DNA of 64,000 nt. It comes from Alopecurus myosuroides. Taxonomy: Eukaryota > Streptophyta > Magnoliopsida > Poales > Poaceae. Both the position numbers and the translations under genes were made by a program. Where the stretch lies: contig CM054058.1 in the NCBI GenBank assembly GCA_028641055.1, positions 243,150,187 through 243,214,186 on the forward strand, in the 5' to 3' direction. The notes below the pieces were generated by a model. That model had not been told where the DNA came from and searched no databases. It saw only the letters and a program-made list of their open reading frames with translations. This document shows, piece after piece, positions 1 to 11,848 of the stretch (position 1 is its first letter; each line of letters begins with the position of its first letter).

Positions 1-2234
1 AATTAAATGAATTTAATTCAAACATGAACTTATTTGAATTTTTATTTGTTAAAAAACATTAAGTGAAGTTCATATTTGACAAGGTTATGTTTTTATGGTT
101 TGAAAACATATTTTATATGTCCCAAAAGAATTTGTTTTGATCAAGTTATAAATTTAGCAATATTAAATGAATTAAATAAGATTTAAATTATTTAACCAAG
201 TTTAATTATTCAAATCATGAAACAAATTTTATATTTGGAAAGGTGGTTTAATTTTGCATGGAAAACATATTTTATTTGTTGAAATTGGATTTAAAATGAG
301 CAAGTTATTATTTTGGCAATTTTAAATGCAATAAACAAGAAACAGTTGTTTTCAGCAATTTAAATTATTCAAAACAGCAAACAAAATTTACATTTGGAAA
401 GTACATGAAAATTTGATTGGAAAACATATTTGGTTTGTGAAATTTGGAATTTTTATGAACAAGTTATGAATTTTGCAAGTTTAAGTGAATTTGACAAGTT
501 TTCAAATTTTGCACCAATTTAAAATATTCAAAACAGTAAACAAATTTTATATTTGGGTAGAACATTTAATTTGGTATTGAAAACATATTTAAAAAGTCAA
601 AATTGGAGTTGGGATGAATTTTTTATGCATTTTACAAGTTTTGTTATTATTCTGCCATTTGTATTGCAGCTAGGGACTTAGGAAAAATAAACAGGGACTT
701 AGAAAGAATTTACAAGGGTCTGTTGGTGAAACTGAGCTGTGTGCAGGGCCTGAAAAAAAGAAGGAGAAAAGGGGGTTTTAATCCGGTGGAGGTGGGATTC
801 GACCCCCCCCACCTCCTGGGCGCGCGCAGCGACTGAAACCACTGCGGTGGTGCGATGTCTTGTGCTGGAAAGGGGGCAGCGGTGAAGATAGGTTTCAGTT
901 GGGCGCTAACTGTAACTGGACACCGAGATTCAGAAAACGGACGACGAGAAGATCGTGCCGAGCACGGATGGCCTCCGCGGCGGCGTGCGGGCCTCGCGGT
1001 GCGGCTCTCGCGGGGCGGCATGTGAGAGGTGGGTGGGCGCACGAGTGGTGGGGGACGGGCGTGTGGGTGCATGGCGCCTATGTGCGCTAGCGGCAGTAGG
1101 GCAGCGAAGCTCGCTCCCATGGCGGACAGGGAGGAGCCCCGACAGCGACGAACAGCAGGCGGAGACGAAACGAGCGATTAAGGCCGGGAATGGAACCGGA
1201 AACTCACCGGGGTGCCGTCGACGGTGTTGGCTGGGCGTGGCGGTGAGGGAGTCGACGACGCGTCGCCGAGGTTGGTGGCGGCCGGGTAGGAGAGCTCGTG
1301 GCCGTGGATGATCCGCTGGTTCCCGTGCGTGACGCAGCTGTTGGCGGTGTTGAGGGAGTCGAGGGCTACACGGTGGGGCGCTCGTACTGGCCCGCGGAGC
1401 TTCCTAGCGCGCCGACATTTTCTGAACCCTACTGCTACTCCCTCGGTTTGCAAGGAAAGAGGTACAGGGAAGGGGAAAAGAGAGGGAGCGGCGGCTGCTG
1501 TGGGAAGAAGAGGGCTAGGGCGATCAGAGGGATCGGTGGCTAGGTTTTTATTGGGAGCGAGAGGTGGTACGGCAGGTAATCGGAGTGGGGTGGGGATGAT
1601 CGAGCGGTGGCGAACAGGTTCGTACAGGTGCTGACGTCGAAGGAAGAAGACAGAGGGAAAAGGTAGTGGGCTGGGAAGTTAGTGGGCTGGATAAGAAAAT
1701 AAGAGGACGGGGTGGGCTGACCTTCTCTCTCAGCTCACCTCTCTCTTCTATTTTTTTTTGCTGTTTGTTTTGCATTATGAACAAGTTTTTGGGAAAAGAT
1801 AAAAGAGGGAGAAGGAATAGAATTTGGAGGGGATTGTTTTATTAAATATTTTTATTACTTTTTCAAAACAGAAAATGAAAGCAATGTTAGCATTACTTTC
1901 ACAAAGTTGAAATTTTAATTGAAATAAAATTGTTAGTTGAATTTTCCAAATAAATTTTGGGGTGTTTAGTTGATAATTAAATTTTATTAGTTTGCAAAAC
2001 AACAACAACAAGGTAGTTTAAAATTACTTTCAACAACTCAAATTGTTAATGTGATATTAAATTGTTAGGTGATTCTCAAATAGGGTTTAGTTTGGAATTT
2101 TGAAATTGGAAATTTTGAAACAAGGTGAAAGTTTAAATTGTTTTGAAAATTTTAGTTGTGATGCAAACATGGTGCAATGCAATGTGATGCAGATGATGCA
2201 AGCAAAACAAACAGGTAACACCCCAGGTGTTACA
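1..2234 (-). mobile_element. Partial inverted LTR, gypsy type, same family as the LTR at 56755
   Basis: Read on the minus strand, this stretch begins TGTAACACC at 2234. It runs parallel to the first 2.2 kb of the plus-strand LTR at 56755, so position 1 corresponds to about 58985. Shared landmarks are the AT-rich runs at 1-650, the AGGTGGGGG/CCCACC segment near 790-815, and a GC-rich core around 800-1700. It is clearly diverged from the 56755 copy. No polypurine tract lies beyond 2234, so 2234 looks like an outer element boundary and TTATG (2235-2239) may be one half of a target duplication. ORFs here (for example 955-1311) are GC-rich chance frames. The rest of the element lies outside the window. 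Confidence 0.75.
2215..2233. repeat. Hairpin at the LTR tip
   Basis: GTAACACC (2215-2222) and GGTGTTAC (2226-2233) are perfect 8-base inverted arms around a 3-base loop, placed exactly at the outer end of the inverted LTR. Confidence 0.7.
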
Positions 2235-4557
2235 TTATGCTAAACAATTCAAGCAACTATGTGATAGCAAGATATGTTACTTCAAGCTCGATGGCTATCA
2301 CAAAGTAAATTGCATAAGTAAGAGATCGGGTATAGAAATAACCGAGAGACGAGGAGACGATGATTTATCCCGAAGTTCACTTCCCAATGGAAGCTAATCT
2401 CCGTTGGAGAGGTGTGGAGTCACAATGACTCCAAGCGCCCAATGGCTCACCTTATTCTCCTCGTGCCTCCACCAATGCGGAGTGCCACGATCCACTATGG
2501 GACCTTTGAGGGCGGTCACCAATCCCGTACAAGGTTGGGGCAATCTCCACAACTCAATTGGAGGCTCCCAACAATATCCCGTGAGCCACCAAAACTCCGA
2601 GATAGCAACAAGGTCCGGAGCTACCAAAACTCCGAGACAGCAACAACCGTCTAGGGCACTCCAAGTACCCAAGAGGACAAGCTCAAAGGCACTCCAAGAA
2701 CCCAAGAGTAACAAGCTTCTCAACCTTTCACTCGAACGAATCCTCGTAGAGAACTCAAACCGATGCAACCTATGCAATGGCAAGAACAGAAGAAGTGCTC
2801 AAATCCCACCAAAGCAACAAATGCTATGGGGGGAGAAGAGAGGAAGAACAATGAAGAACTCAACAAATGAATCCACAAGATCTAGATCCAAAGACTTTCC
2901 CCTCACTAAGAGGAGAGATGGATTGGTGGAATAATAGATCTAGATCTCCTCTCTCTTTTCCCACTAATTGGAGGCAAGAATCATGGAGGAATAGAGAGAG
3001 ATCAAGCTCCAAAATGTCAACAATGGTGGGGGAAAACTTGCAAAAAGCTTGGGGAACCAATGGGGAAGAAGGCCCCATTTATAGGCCCCCAAAATCAGCC
3101 CGTTGGGGTCATTCTGCCCCACCCCGGCCTCCCGGGCCGGCCAGGCCGGCCTCCAGGCCGGACTGTTCGGGTAGGGGTCCGGCCTACGGGAGCCCACCCC
3201 GGCCTGGGGCCGGCCTACCAGTTTTCAGAAAATCTCCTTCACTAAAAACGCGATATCTTTTGCATCCGGACTCCGTTTTCGATGATCTTGGACTCGTTGA
3301 AATCGTAAGAACGAGCACTACAAGATTATCCAAAGAAACATCATAGTCCATAATTGGATGATAAAACCAAATGATGAAAGTTATTACCTCTCTATAAAGG
3401 AACAATCGGTAAAACCTCCAATATCAAAAACGCAATAAGTTTTTCATGCGAAACCCGTTTTTGATGAACTTGAGCTTGTATTGAAGCACGTGACAAGCTC
3501 AAAAACCACACATGGAGAAAACACAAATAAGAACCAAGAAATGTTATGCCAAGTATGCAAAGGTTTGAGCTCTCTCCGAGTGATGCGATCAAGTTGCTAA
3601 TATGAGAGCCCCTCTTGATAGTACGGTTATCTATCCTTTAATCCGGTCTCCCTCCTAATGCTATGAGACCGGTAAAATAGAAAACCTATCAAGATCATAC
3701 CTTTGCCTTGAGCATTCCACTTGAGCTAGAATATGACGATCTCGACCTCCTCAAGATGGAACACCTTTCTTGATTTCTTTTTGCTTGGTGAAGACACAAA
3801 GATGCTCCCCCATATGCAACTATGGGAGAGGCTCTTTTAAGTATATCTTTACTTTAAAATTATCTCCAAAAGAGTGGCAAGCTTCAAGAATGTGATCTCT
3901 TCGATATGCTTCCCTTGAACTTGCACTTCTCGAACTTGATGACGATCACAACTTGACGTCATCCACCATGGACTATATGAAATCTTCCTTTTGATGCAAA
4001 CCCATGGAAAGATGCCTAACCCCACATAGATATACCACACACACATATAATGGGTTAGAACACAAAGCTATATGAACAATTACTTACGATACCATGATAC
4101 CACATGGTACATCTTCTTGCTTTGTGAGTTGATCACTATTAACCATCGCTTAGCACTTTGCCTTGATCAACCTTTTATCTTTTCTTCTCTCTTCATAATA
4201 ATGATGTCTTGAAGGTAAAGATGAATGTTCACACAATATTCTTCTTCAAGACATAATTGATGAACCTTTTATCTTTTCTTATCTCTTCATAATAATGATG
4301 TCTTGAAGGTAAAGATGAATGTTCACATAATATTCTTCTTCAAGACATACTTGCAATATGCTCAACTCTCTCATGACCAAACTTGGGATATTCACATGAA
4401 TAGCACCTTGGTCACCACTTGATTATCTTGAATCCAACACATGGACATCAAGTATTTCCTATGGAGAAACTCTACAAGTATAGCTCAATGCAACCATTAG
4501 TCCATAGTGATTGTCATCAATTACCAAAACCACACATGGGGGAACCATGCTCTTTCA
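2235..4557 (-). mobile_element. Inverted copia-type LTR (SIRE/Maximus-like)
   Basis: On the minus strand this begins TGAAAGAGCATGG at 4557. Just upstream (plus 4558-4575) is a polypurine-like AAGGGGAGTACG, the arrangement expected at a 3' LTR of a SIRE/Maximus-type copia element. The other end is cut at 2234/2235 by the inverted gypsy LTR. The interior has a G/C block of repeated GGCCGG motifs at 3120-3220 and a tandem hairpin repeat at 4169-4350. No ORF resembles a protein. It could alternatively be an internal inversion of the copia LTR whose 3' end follows at 4605-4790. Family name is inferred from the ends only. Confidence 0.5.
4169..4350. repeat. Tandem duplication, 94-base unit, each with a hairpin
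   Basis: AACCTTTTATC starts at 4169 and again at 4263, and the two units are nearly identical. Each holds an inverted repeat ATGTCTTGAAG / CTTCAAGACAT: 4204-4214 with 4244-4254, and 4298-4308 with 4338-4348. Both stems are perfect over 11 bases. Confidence 0.85.
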
Positions 4558-4604
4558 ACGTACTCCCCTTAAAAGGATGAACTCGAGATTACACCCTTGT
4601 CTCT

Positions 4605-4790
4605 GTGTACTTCCGATATCGGTTACCCCGTTCCCTATCCTTTACTTTATGTTTGTATCTTGTATCTTGTTGTTGTTGTCATATAGGTAAATTCACCATA
4701 GTTGCATATCTAGAGAATTTACCTTTGTGTCAAGCCTTAATTTTAAAACAAAAATTAGGTGCCCCTTTAGGTGCCCATACTATACGTTCA
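4605..4790 (+). repeat. 3' end of the copia 5' LTR
   Basis: The stretch ends ...ACGTTCA at 4790 and is followed two bases later by the primer-binding site, which fixes it as the end of a 5' LTR. Where this LTR begins is unclear, because the inverted copia LTR abuts it near 4558-4605. Confidence 0.55.
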
Positions 4791-4792
4791 AG

Positions 4793-4805
4793 TGGTATCA
4801 GAGCC
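4793..4805 (+). other. Primer-binding site, initiator-Met tRNA type (copia)
   Basis: TGGTATCAGAGCC matches the usual plant PBS complementary to the 3' end of initiator Met tRNA. It lies two bases after the LTR end. Confidence 0.9.
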
Positions 4806-4845
4806 TTGGCTCTTTTATTGGGCTTAACCACCTAAGAGCTTTAGT

Positions 4846-7347
4846 ATGGTCAACGTAGATGATCCCCCGAGGCCTCGGCTAATGTCACTACGGATTATCT
4901 CAAGGAATTGAAAGATTCCTTGACCTCATCTATGGATGATAAGTTGACGGAGTTGCGAGTCTTCAAAGCCAAGGAACCAGAATCGTCTACTTCTTCTCCC
5001 TCGGGAGTAATTCGTAGGAGAAGAAGGATACGGATAATGGGGATAAGGGTGGTGAAAATAAAAATGAATCCCACTCTAGGAACAAAACTTCTAAGGGGGC
5101 GGGTGATAAGGGTGAGTACCACAATGTCGAAGGACGGTACTCCCTTGATCCTCCCATCCCACATCCTCATATTAACCCTAGAGGCGAACCTCCTAAAATT
5201 GATGCACATCCTTTTGATCAGTGGCAATATCTCACGAAAACTCACTTGAACTCTTCTTGTATTGAGCTTTGGAGGGTCACTCAAGATGGATACAAGCCTC
5301 ATTACCCCCAAGAACTTGACAAGAAGAGAAGTGGTAGATTGTAAACTCAACTACACGTCTTGTCAAATATTCAACAAGCTGTGGGTCCAAACAACATGAC
5401 TCATCTTCAACAATATTCCACCACCAAGGAAACTTGGGATTCTCTCGTCACCATGTTTGTGGGAAATGAAAGCATGCAAAGGAATAGGTATGATACCTTG
5501 TGCAATGAGGCCGAAGGGTTCTATATGCTAGATGGTGAGAGCCATAAGGAAATGTACCGAAGACTCAAGACCCTAGCCACCTCCTTTAGTGCTCTTTGTG
5601 CTAAATATGTTGATGATGCTTGCATCAATAGGAAGTACATCAATGCCCTTTTTCCATTTGATCCCGTGGATGTGAAGAGCCTTCAAGGGAAACACAACTT
5701 CTCCTCTATGACCTCAACCGAGTTGATGCAAGAAATGGCCTCCGTTAAGGTGCAATCAAAGATATCCCATGACACACGTGCCCATACTATTGGGATGCAC
5801 AAAGGGGTCTCCGTTGCTTTGAAGGCCAAGGTGGTGACCAAGATGGTGGATCAACATGAAGAGGTTGGCGTGGAAGAACATTTGGCCCCGCTCAAAGATC
5901 AAGAATATGATCTCGTGCTTAAGGATTTCATTGCTCTTGCGGTGCAAAATTTTTGGAAGAAATCTCTCAAGGCCAAGGCATATGTTGAGGAGAAGAGCAA
6001 GTGAAGCTATGGAAAATAAGGGACTCAAAAAGTGAGGGCTTGTTTCAATTGCCGATACAAGTAGCACTTTGTTGCCGAATGCCCCTTTGAGAATAGGGAG
6101 CACCATGGGGGAAATCTAGTTCTCAAGGATAAGTCAAAGGCTCCCAACAAGAAACCTCAATTCAAGAAGAAACCCTTAAACAAGAAGCCATCATCTAGAT
6201 ATGTGCTTGTGACTTAAGAAGAGTATGATACCGGTGATGAAGAAGAAGAGGAAACCACAAGTGAAGTGGCCGCTATTGCTATTGCATCTTCATCATCTCC
6301 TTCACTATTTGAATACCCCAATGAGAATCTCCCTCAACCCTCCGCAAAGTGCTTCATGGATAAGGCCACCGAGGTATCATCTTCTCCCACCACTAAACTT
6401 GCTAGTTCTAGTGTCAAAGATGAAATTGCCTCCTTGAACCTATATATGACTAACTTGCAAGGGGAGAACAAGAAGTATTTCACCCTTCTCATTAGTCAAT
6501 TGGGAGAGGCCCAAGAGGCTCTTGAGAAGAAATGTGAAACCAAGAGGAATGATTGCTTTGAAAAGGGTTCCCTCTCTAATGCTCTTTAGAAGGAACATGA
6601 TCTTCGAGTATCTCTTGAGGAGAGGCTTGAATATTTTGAAGAGTCACATAATGAGTTGATTTCTAAGATCACTAAAGAACATGACCATGAAATTGCTAAA
6701 TATAAGAGAACTAAAAAGAATAATGTTAAGTTTGGTGTTGGTCATGACAAACTAACCGATGGGCTAGAGAAGCTCGCCGAGGCTCACAAGGCTTTGTAGA
6801 GTGAACTCTCTACCCTCAACAAGTCTCGTGAACAACTTCAAACTCAAATAGATCAATTTAATGTGCCTAGTACCTATACTTCTTCTTGTGATCATGCAAA
6901 TATTATTGAGGAGAATTCTAGGTTGAAGGAAGAGCTAGCAAGAATCAATGGCAAGGCCCCTAGTGTTGAGAAGGTTGTAGCTTCTTAGCCACAAATGGGC
7001 CCCAAGGCACAAGTGGTTGCTCCTAGACAATAAGTTTGCAAACAAGGTCTTGGCTATGTTGCCAAGAGCAAGAACAAGAAGAACAAGAACAAGGCCAAGC
7101 CCACACAAGCTAAGAAGAATGTTGGTGCGAGTGGTATTGTCATTAGGGACAACACTACTTGTAGCAACTCCGCGGGAACTAACAATCCTCACCATTTATT
7201 ATTTGTTGATTAGTATGGTGTTGCGCAAGCTAAATATGTTGGTCCTATTGAGGGTTGCACTTATTACTCTACTTGGGTTCCAAAGACCCTTGTTGTTAAC
7301 ATGAGAGGACCCTCCTCGGGTCCTAACTCAAGTCAATGATTCCCTGT
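4846..7347 (+). pseudogene. gag: Copia gag, decayed
   Basis: This is the capsid/nucleocapsid region of the copia element, with ATG at 4846 directly after the leader. The best open part (5360-6001) is typical copia gag: LQQYSTTKETWDSLVTMF, then YRRLKTLATSFSALC. A CCHC zinc knuckle follows near 6035-6080 (C-F-N-C ... H-F-V-A-E-C) but a stop codon replaces a residue inside it. From 6225 to about 6990 the frame encodes an acidic, then lysine/glutamate-rich coiled-coil tail, broken by stops at 6587, 6797 and 6987. A basic KNKKNKNKAKPT segment follows. A frameshift near 5030 and a stop at 5342 also break it. The chromovirus insertion ends it at 7352. It cannot make a functional Gag. Confidence 0.8.
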
Positions 7348-7352
7348 AGGGC
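7348..7352 (+). repeat. Target site duplication AGGGC (left)
   Basis: AGGGC directly precedes the LTR at 7353 and recurs at 22774-22778 right after the other LTR. A 5-base duplication is normal for LTR retrotransposons. Confidence 0.9.
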
Positions 7353-9112
7353 TGTGGTGACCCGGCATACCACTGCATGTTGTAGTACGCTAGTCGTTGA
7401 TATAACACTCACAGAACACCGTTCCGCAAATATTACATCCCTCAGGGTGGTACAGCAGAAACATTGCGGGTCTGATTGACATACACCAAATATATTACAA
7501 ACATAGAGTACTGACAACAGAATGAGCTCACATGGAGGTCATCCATTTATTGAAGTTAGAACGCTCACTGAAAAGTAAACAGTTGATAACACGGGAACTC
7601 AACAGCCAATAAGAGAGTCTATGGCTGCTCGATTCAACCGTGAATAAGTAGTTTTCTAGACTAGGCTAAACCTAGTCAGACTCATCCCCATTGGGGTCTG
7701 CTCCATACTGGATGAGATAGTCAACTCCTTCCACTCCACCGGAGAGGTCCGGTTCTTCGTAGAAGATATCCTCCTGGCCTCCAAGGATGTTGAACGATGC
7801 TTCTTCTAGGTTCTCATAACCTAAGCAAGGGGTCAAACGGGATTGAATGAGTAACGAGCGTTACTCAGCAAGTTCTTGTAAGTACAGAAGTAATGGATGC
7901 ACTAACTACGGTCCTGGACTCTAAAGAGTCTAGACAGATGCAAGTTTTGTCAAATCTTTCTTCAAGAGATTTCTTTTAATAATGAAAACTATGCCCGCCA
8001 TTCTTCACAGGATTAGAACTTTCATGGAGTTGCCTTTCCTGCGGCGTTCGCAGCTCCTTCCCGGAACAAGGGGTAACATGCCACATCCTTTTACACTCTG
8101 CAGAGGTGCGTTACTTTACCCATGGACGACCAAGACCATGTTGCACAACCAGGCGCGCAATCCTGTCCACTCCCACGTAGGTGTGGGGCCCGGTTGTTGG
8201 TCTAAGCCAAACCGTGCTTCTCCGCACAAAGCATGCCCACCCATTTCTGCCAGCAGGTTGAACGCCTGATTCCACCCCTCACGATGGATATCTACGCGCC
8301 CCTGGCAGACCATCATAGACCCGCAGAGCCCGTGGGAATTAAGGGATCCCACCCATGTGCATGTAGTCCCGCACTACCTACGCGAGAGTACAGCGTACGT
8401 CTCTGGCAGCCCGTTGACATGCGAACGAGAAAAGTATCACGGCTGACTTACTCCCCCCATAGAAGATCCATGGTCAACGCGAATTTACGGCGCAAGAATC
8501 CTGACGGCATTTGTGATTAATTCCTAGGTAATACTTTCCCATGCAGATGGAACCTTCCTTTGACCTATTCATCTTACCATGGTTCCATCCGCCCACCAAA
8601 CAGAACACTACCACTCGGGTAGTCATTCAATTAGTCATCTTATTATAAAAATAGGATCATGCATTCTTTTTGGAGTAGGTGGTAATACGATAGGGTTTTA
8701 AAAATAGTTGTTATGACATAATTCAATGGACATGAGCAAGTGATGAACTTGCCTGGATATGGATAAGTAATGAAGTCTGAAGCTTGAGGTGGATCCTGAC
8801 TTCCTTGTTCTACAAAATTCCATCATTGTCCGGTAAAGACAATGTTTAAAGAAGCAATTGATGCTATTATGCATAACGATGAGATGTATGCAATTTTGGA
8901 AAGACTATATTAATTCTTTAATTCAAATTGTTTTGCTTAATCACCCAACTCTTTATAATTAATGCTTCTTGTTAAAACTCATATATTCTTATTACTTTAA
9001 TTTTTAACTGGTTGGTTACTTATTGTTTTCCTCGGAAACAGGAGTAATAACATATTTTTTAAAATTACTAGCTAATGAAATTTAAATGGATATGACCATT
9101 AGTTGAATTATT

Positions 9113-9134
9113 TATTCTAACAATTGTTAGAATA
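9113..9134. repeat. 22-base perfect palindrome in LTR
   Basis: The half-site is TATTCTAACAA followed by its exact complement. The same palindrome is at 19967-19988 in the other LTR. Confidence 0.85.
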
Positions 9135-9329
9135 TATTGATTGTTCTCAAATAATCAACTAGTAATGCTCTACTTGTTTTGGTGTTTAAATAAAATTTGT
9201 ACTGATTTAATTAGTACTCTAAATTTGAAATTTATATATGTTTATATTTTATTTTATTTTATTTCTAATTTTTTTCATCAAAATTTAGTCAAATTACCTG
9301 TCTGCCCCTAGGGCTGACAGGTGGTCCCC

Positions 9330-9377
9330 GGGTTAGGGTTGGACCTAACCCTTGGTCTGGTCGGGCTGGACCAGACC
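9330..9377. repeat. Two adjacent hairpins at the edge of the GC-rich LTR core
   Basis: GGGTTAGG (9330-9337) pairs with CCTAACCC (9344-9351); GGTCTGGTC (9354-9362) pairs with GACCAGACC (9369-9377). Both are kept in the second LTR near 20184-20231. Confidence 0.75.
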
Positions 9378-11848
9378 AGCCCCCATACGCACCCGCCCGT
9401 GCCTTATCCCCACCTTCACCGCGTGAGGCGACGCGGAAGGCGACGCAGAAGGCGACGCGATCCATCGCCTCCGGCGATTCCTCCGGCCTCCACCGTATGC
9501 CACCGCCGCCGTGACCTTGCGCCTCCCTAACTCCTCCCTGCTCGCTCCCACTTTTTCCTCTTCGATCTGCTCCTCTCCCCGTGAGGCTCCCGTGGGGATC
9601 TCTGAACCCTAACCCTAGGGTTAGGTTTCTGGGTGCTTCTCCACCTCTTCGGTGACCATGGCTCCACGTCGTGGTTGCTGGAGTTGATGCGCTGCTGCTG
9701 TGCTTCTGTGGCTACGTCTCCGGGAACGCCGCCGCCGGGACGGCCTACGGGCAACCGCGGCTCCGCCGCTGTGCTTCGCTCTCCAACCGGATGTGGTCAC
9801 CACGATGGTGACCACCTGTAAGTGGCTCCCTCTCTCACTGCCCTCTACTCTTCTTCTCTCTCTCACGGATTCCTTCTTTCTTCTTGCTCTGGAGTCAGCC
9901 ATCGAGCTGATTCGTGCTGTGCCTCCCTGTGATGCTTCCTGTGCCCTAGTGTTCGATTGATAGCATGGGATGGTTTCCAAATGCTTACTGGATATGTGCT
10001 ACATGAATTACTTGCTAGGCTCTGTGTTGGATGGGAATTTTATTGTGCCCTAAATTATTCCTCTGATGATTTGTGCTGTGGGATGATTGTGGTGGTGAAT
10101 CTGTTGCTGGTAGTGGTAAATTACCTTGAAATTGCTTCCAATTCAGCTTCTGTGTACTGGTACCATTAAGATTGGCTCCAATTGATGGATTCCTGATACT
10201 GGTTGTTGGTTAACATTTCTTAATGCTAAGTATGAAATTTCTAGTGTGCTGTGGATGTGCTAGATACTTGAGAGGTGTTACTCTGAATTTTCTTCAGAGA
10301 ATATGCCCTCAATGTTGGTATCTGTTTATGGTTTTACTTTCATGCTTCCATTGGTTCTGGGGTATCAGATCCTTGGATCTGGTGCCCAGCAACCATGTGT
10401 GAGTGTGTGTGTGACACAACTAGTGCTTCTAGTTATTACTCTGTCCCACATCCAGTGCTATACACCTCTCTGTCTTAACTATTGGTATCAACTGATAAGA
10501 ACAGACACTATTTATGATTTCTTTTCCTTCTTTGATCCTCATGAATTAAGAACAGATACTTTCACTTAATTCTTTTGCCCCAAGCCAGTGATGCATAGCC
10601 TGAGGCCTTATTAAGCTAGGAACAGATACTTTGCTTGATAAATAATGCCCAGTGATGAGCTTAGCATAGCACTACTATGCCAATCTGAGGGTTCTAGCAC
10701 CCCAACCTATCCTATGTGCAACTTAGCCAAGAATTTGGCTTAGATGGTACTCAGGAATTCACCTTGGTTATAGATCAAGTGGTTGGTGGATTTTGGTGCT
10801 TGTGGAATGCTTGATTTCCTCCTTGTGCTCCCTGGTACCTTGGCCTTGTTTGCTTGCTTGCAAGATTGTAAACACTTGCTCCAGTAACTATTGGCTTGCT
10901 TGATTGAATGTTATCCTTTCCTGGTGTTTTGTGCTTGAGCAGGAACTATGAGGTGTGACCTCATCCCCTACGGTTGATGGAGGTTTTATACTCCAGGTTT
11001 GGTTTCGACATCACCAAAGTTGTGGTGTGAGTGTGCTGTGTGCTTATAAGTGACTAAGCTGCTTGCTGCTTCATGAGCAAGCAACGTACTGCCACCTAGT
11101 GTGGGGATATTTTCCCGTACCTGGTTGGTCTCATCCCTTGCCGCACTGGTTACTCACTGCCCTTATCCTTGCCTGGTGATTTAAATTTGATGTTGCCAGT
11201 TGTATTTCCAGGAACATGCCTATGATGCTGGTCTGAGGCAAATCTAAAGAACAGATACTACCTTATTTTCTTTAAACCCTATGATGACCCATCAATGCAT
11301 CTCACTGACATTCTGAGGGTACTAACCCCCCTAACACTTTGTATTTTTTTGTTTATTGTTTTTGTTTTGCAGGTTTGAAGAATTTGGAGTCAATGATCTA
11401 GTTCTAGGTTTAATTTTTGTATTAGCTAAATTGCAAAGCTATTGTAATTTTTATTTCTCTTTATCCTTTGTAACAAACTTTGTAATCTTTATTTTATTAT
11501 CAATAAAGCATATATGTTTCCTTTTATTATTCTTGTTGATATTTTAGGAGTATTTCCTATTTAATATAGTAATTGAAATCAAATGATTTAAACTTAGGAT
11601 ATAAACTCATCCATTCAATTTGATTTAAATTTAATAAAAATTCAAACTCAAAATCAAGTTGTTCTAAATTCAAATAATTCAAATCATTCAAATAATTTAA
11701 ACACTAATGTTTCAAATTCAAATAATACCCAGAGGTCATGTCAAAATTCCTCCTACTAACAGTAACAACTTCTATCAAGGCATCAGTTACTGCGTAGAAC
11801 CTTATTCCCTCCGGGGTTTTATCTTTGCGAAAAAATTATTCAGGTTTT

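Noticed and set aside
780..830. tRNA-like T-arm (GTCGAATCCCACC, minus strand) near the LTR core
   Set aside because: One base short of the B-box consensus, no A box or cloverleaf found, and the sister LTR has a different sequence.
2404..3346. Frames of 176 and 159 codons on the plus strand
   Set aside because: They fall within the inverted copia-type LTR and show no domain; restriction-like GGCCGG repeats account for the open frames.
9321..10569. Several short frames, some with hydrophobic segments, repeated at 20175-21423
   Set aside because: They are LTR sequence duplicated in both LTRs; no protein family likeness and no codon preference.
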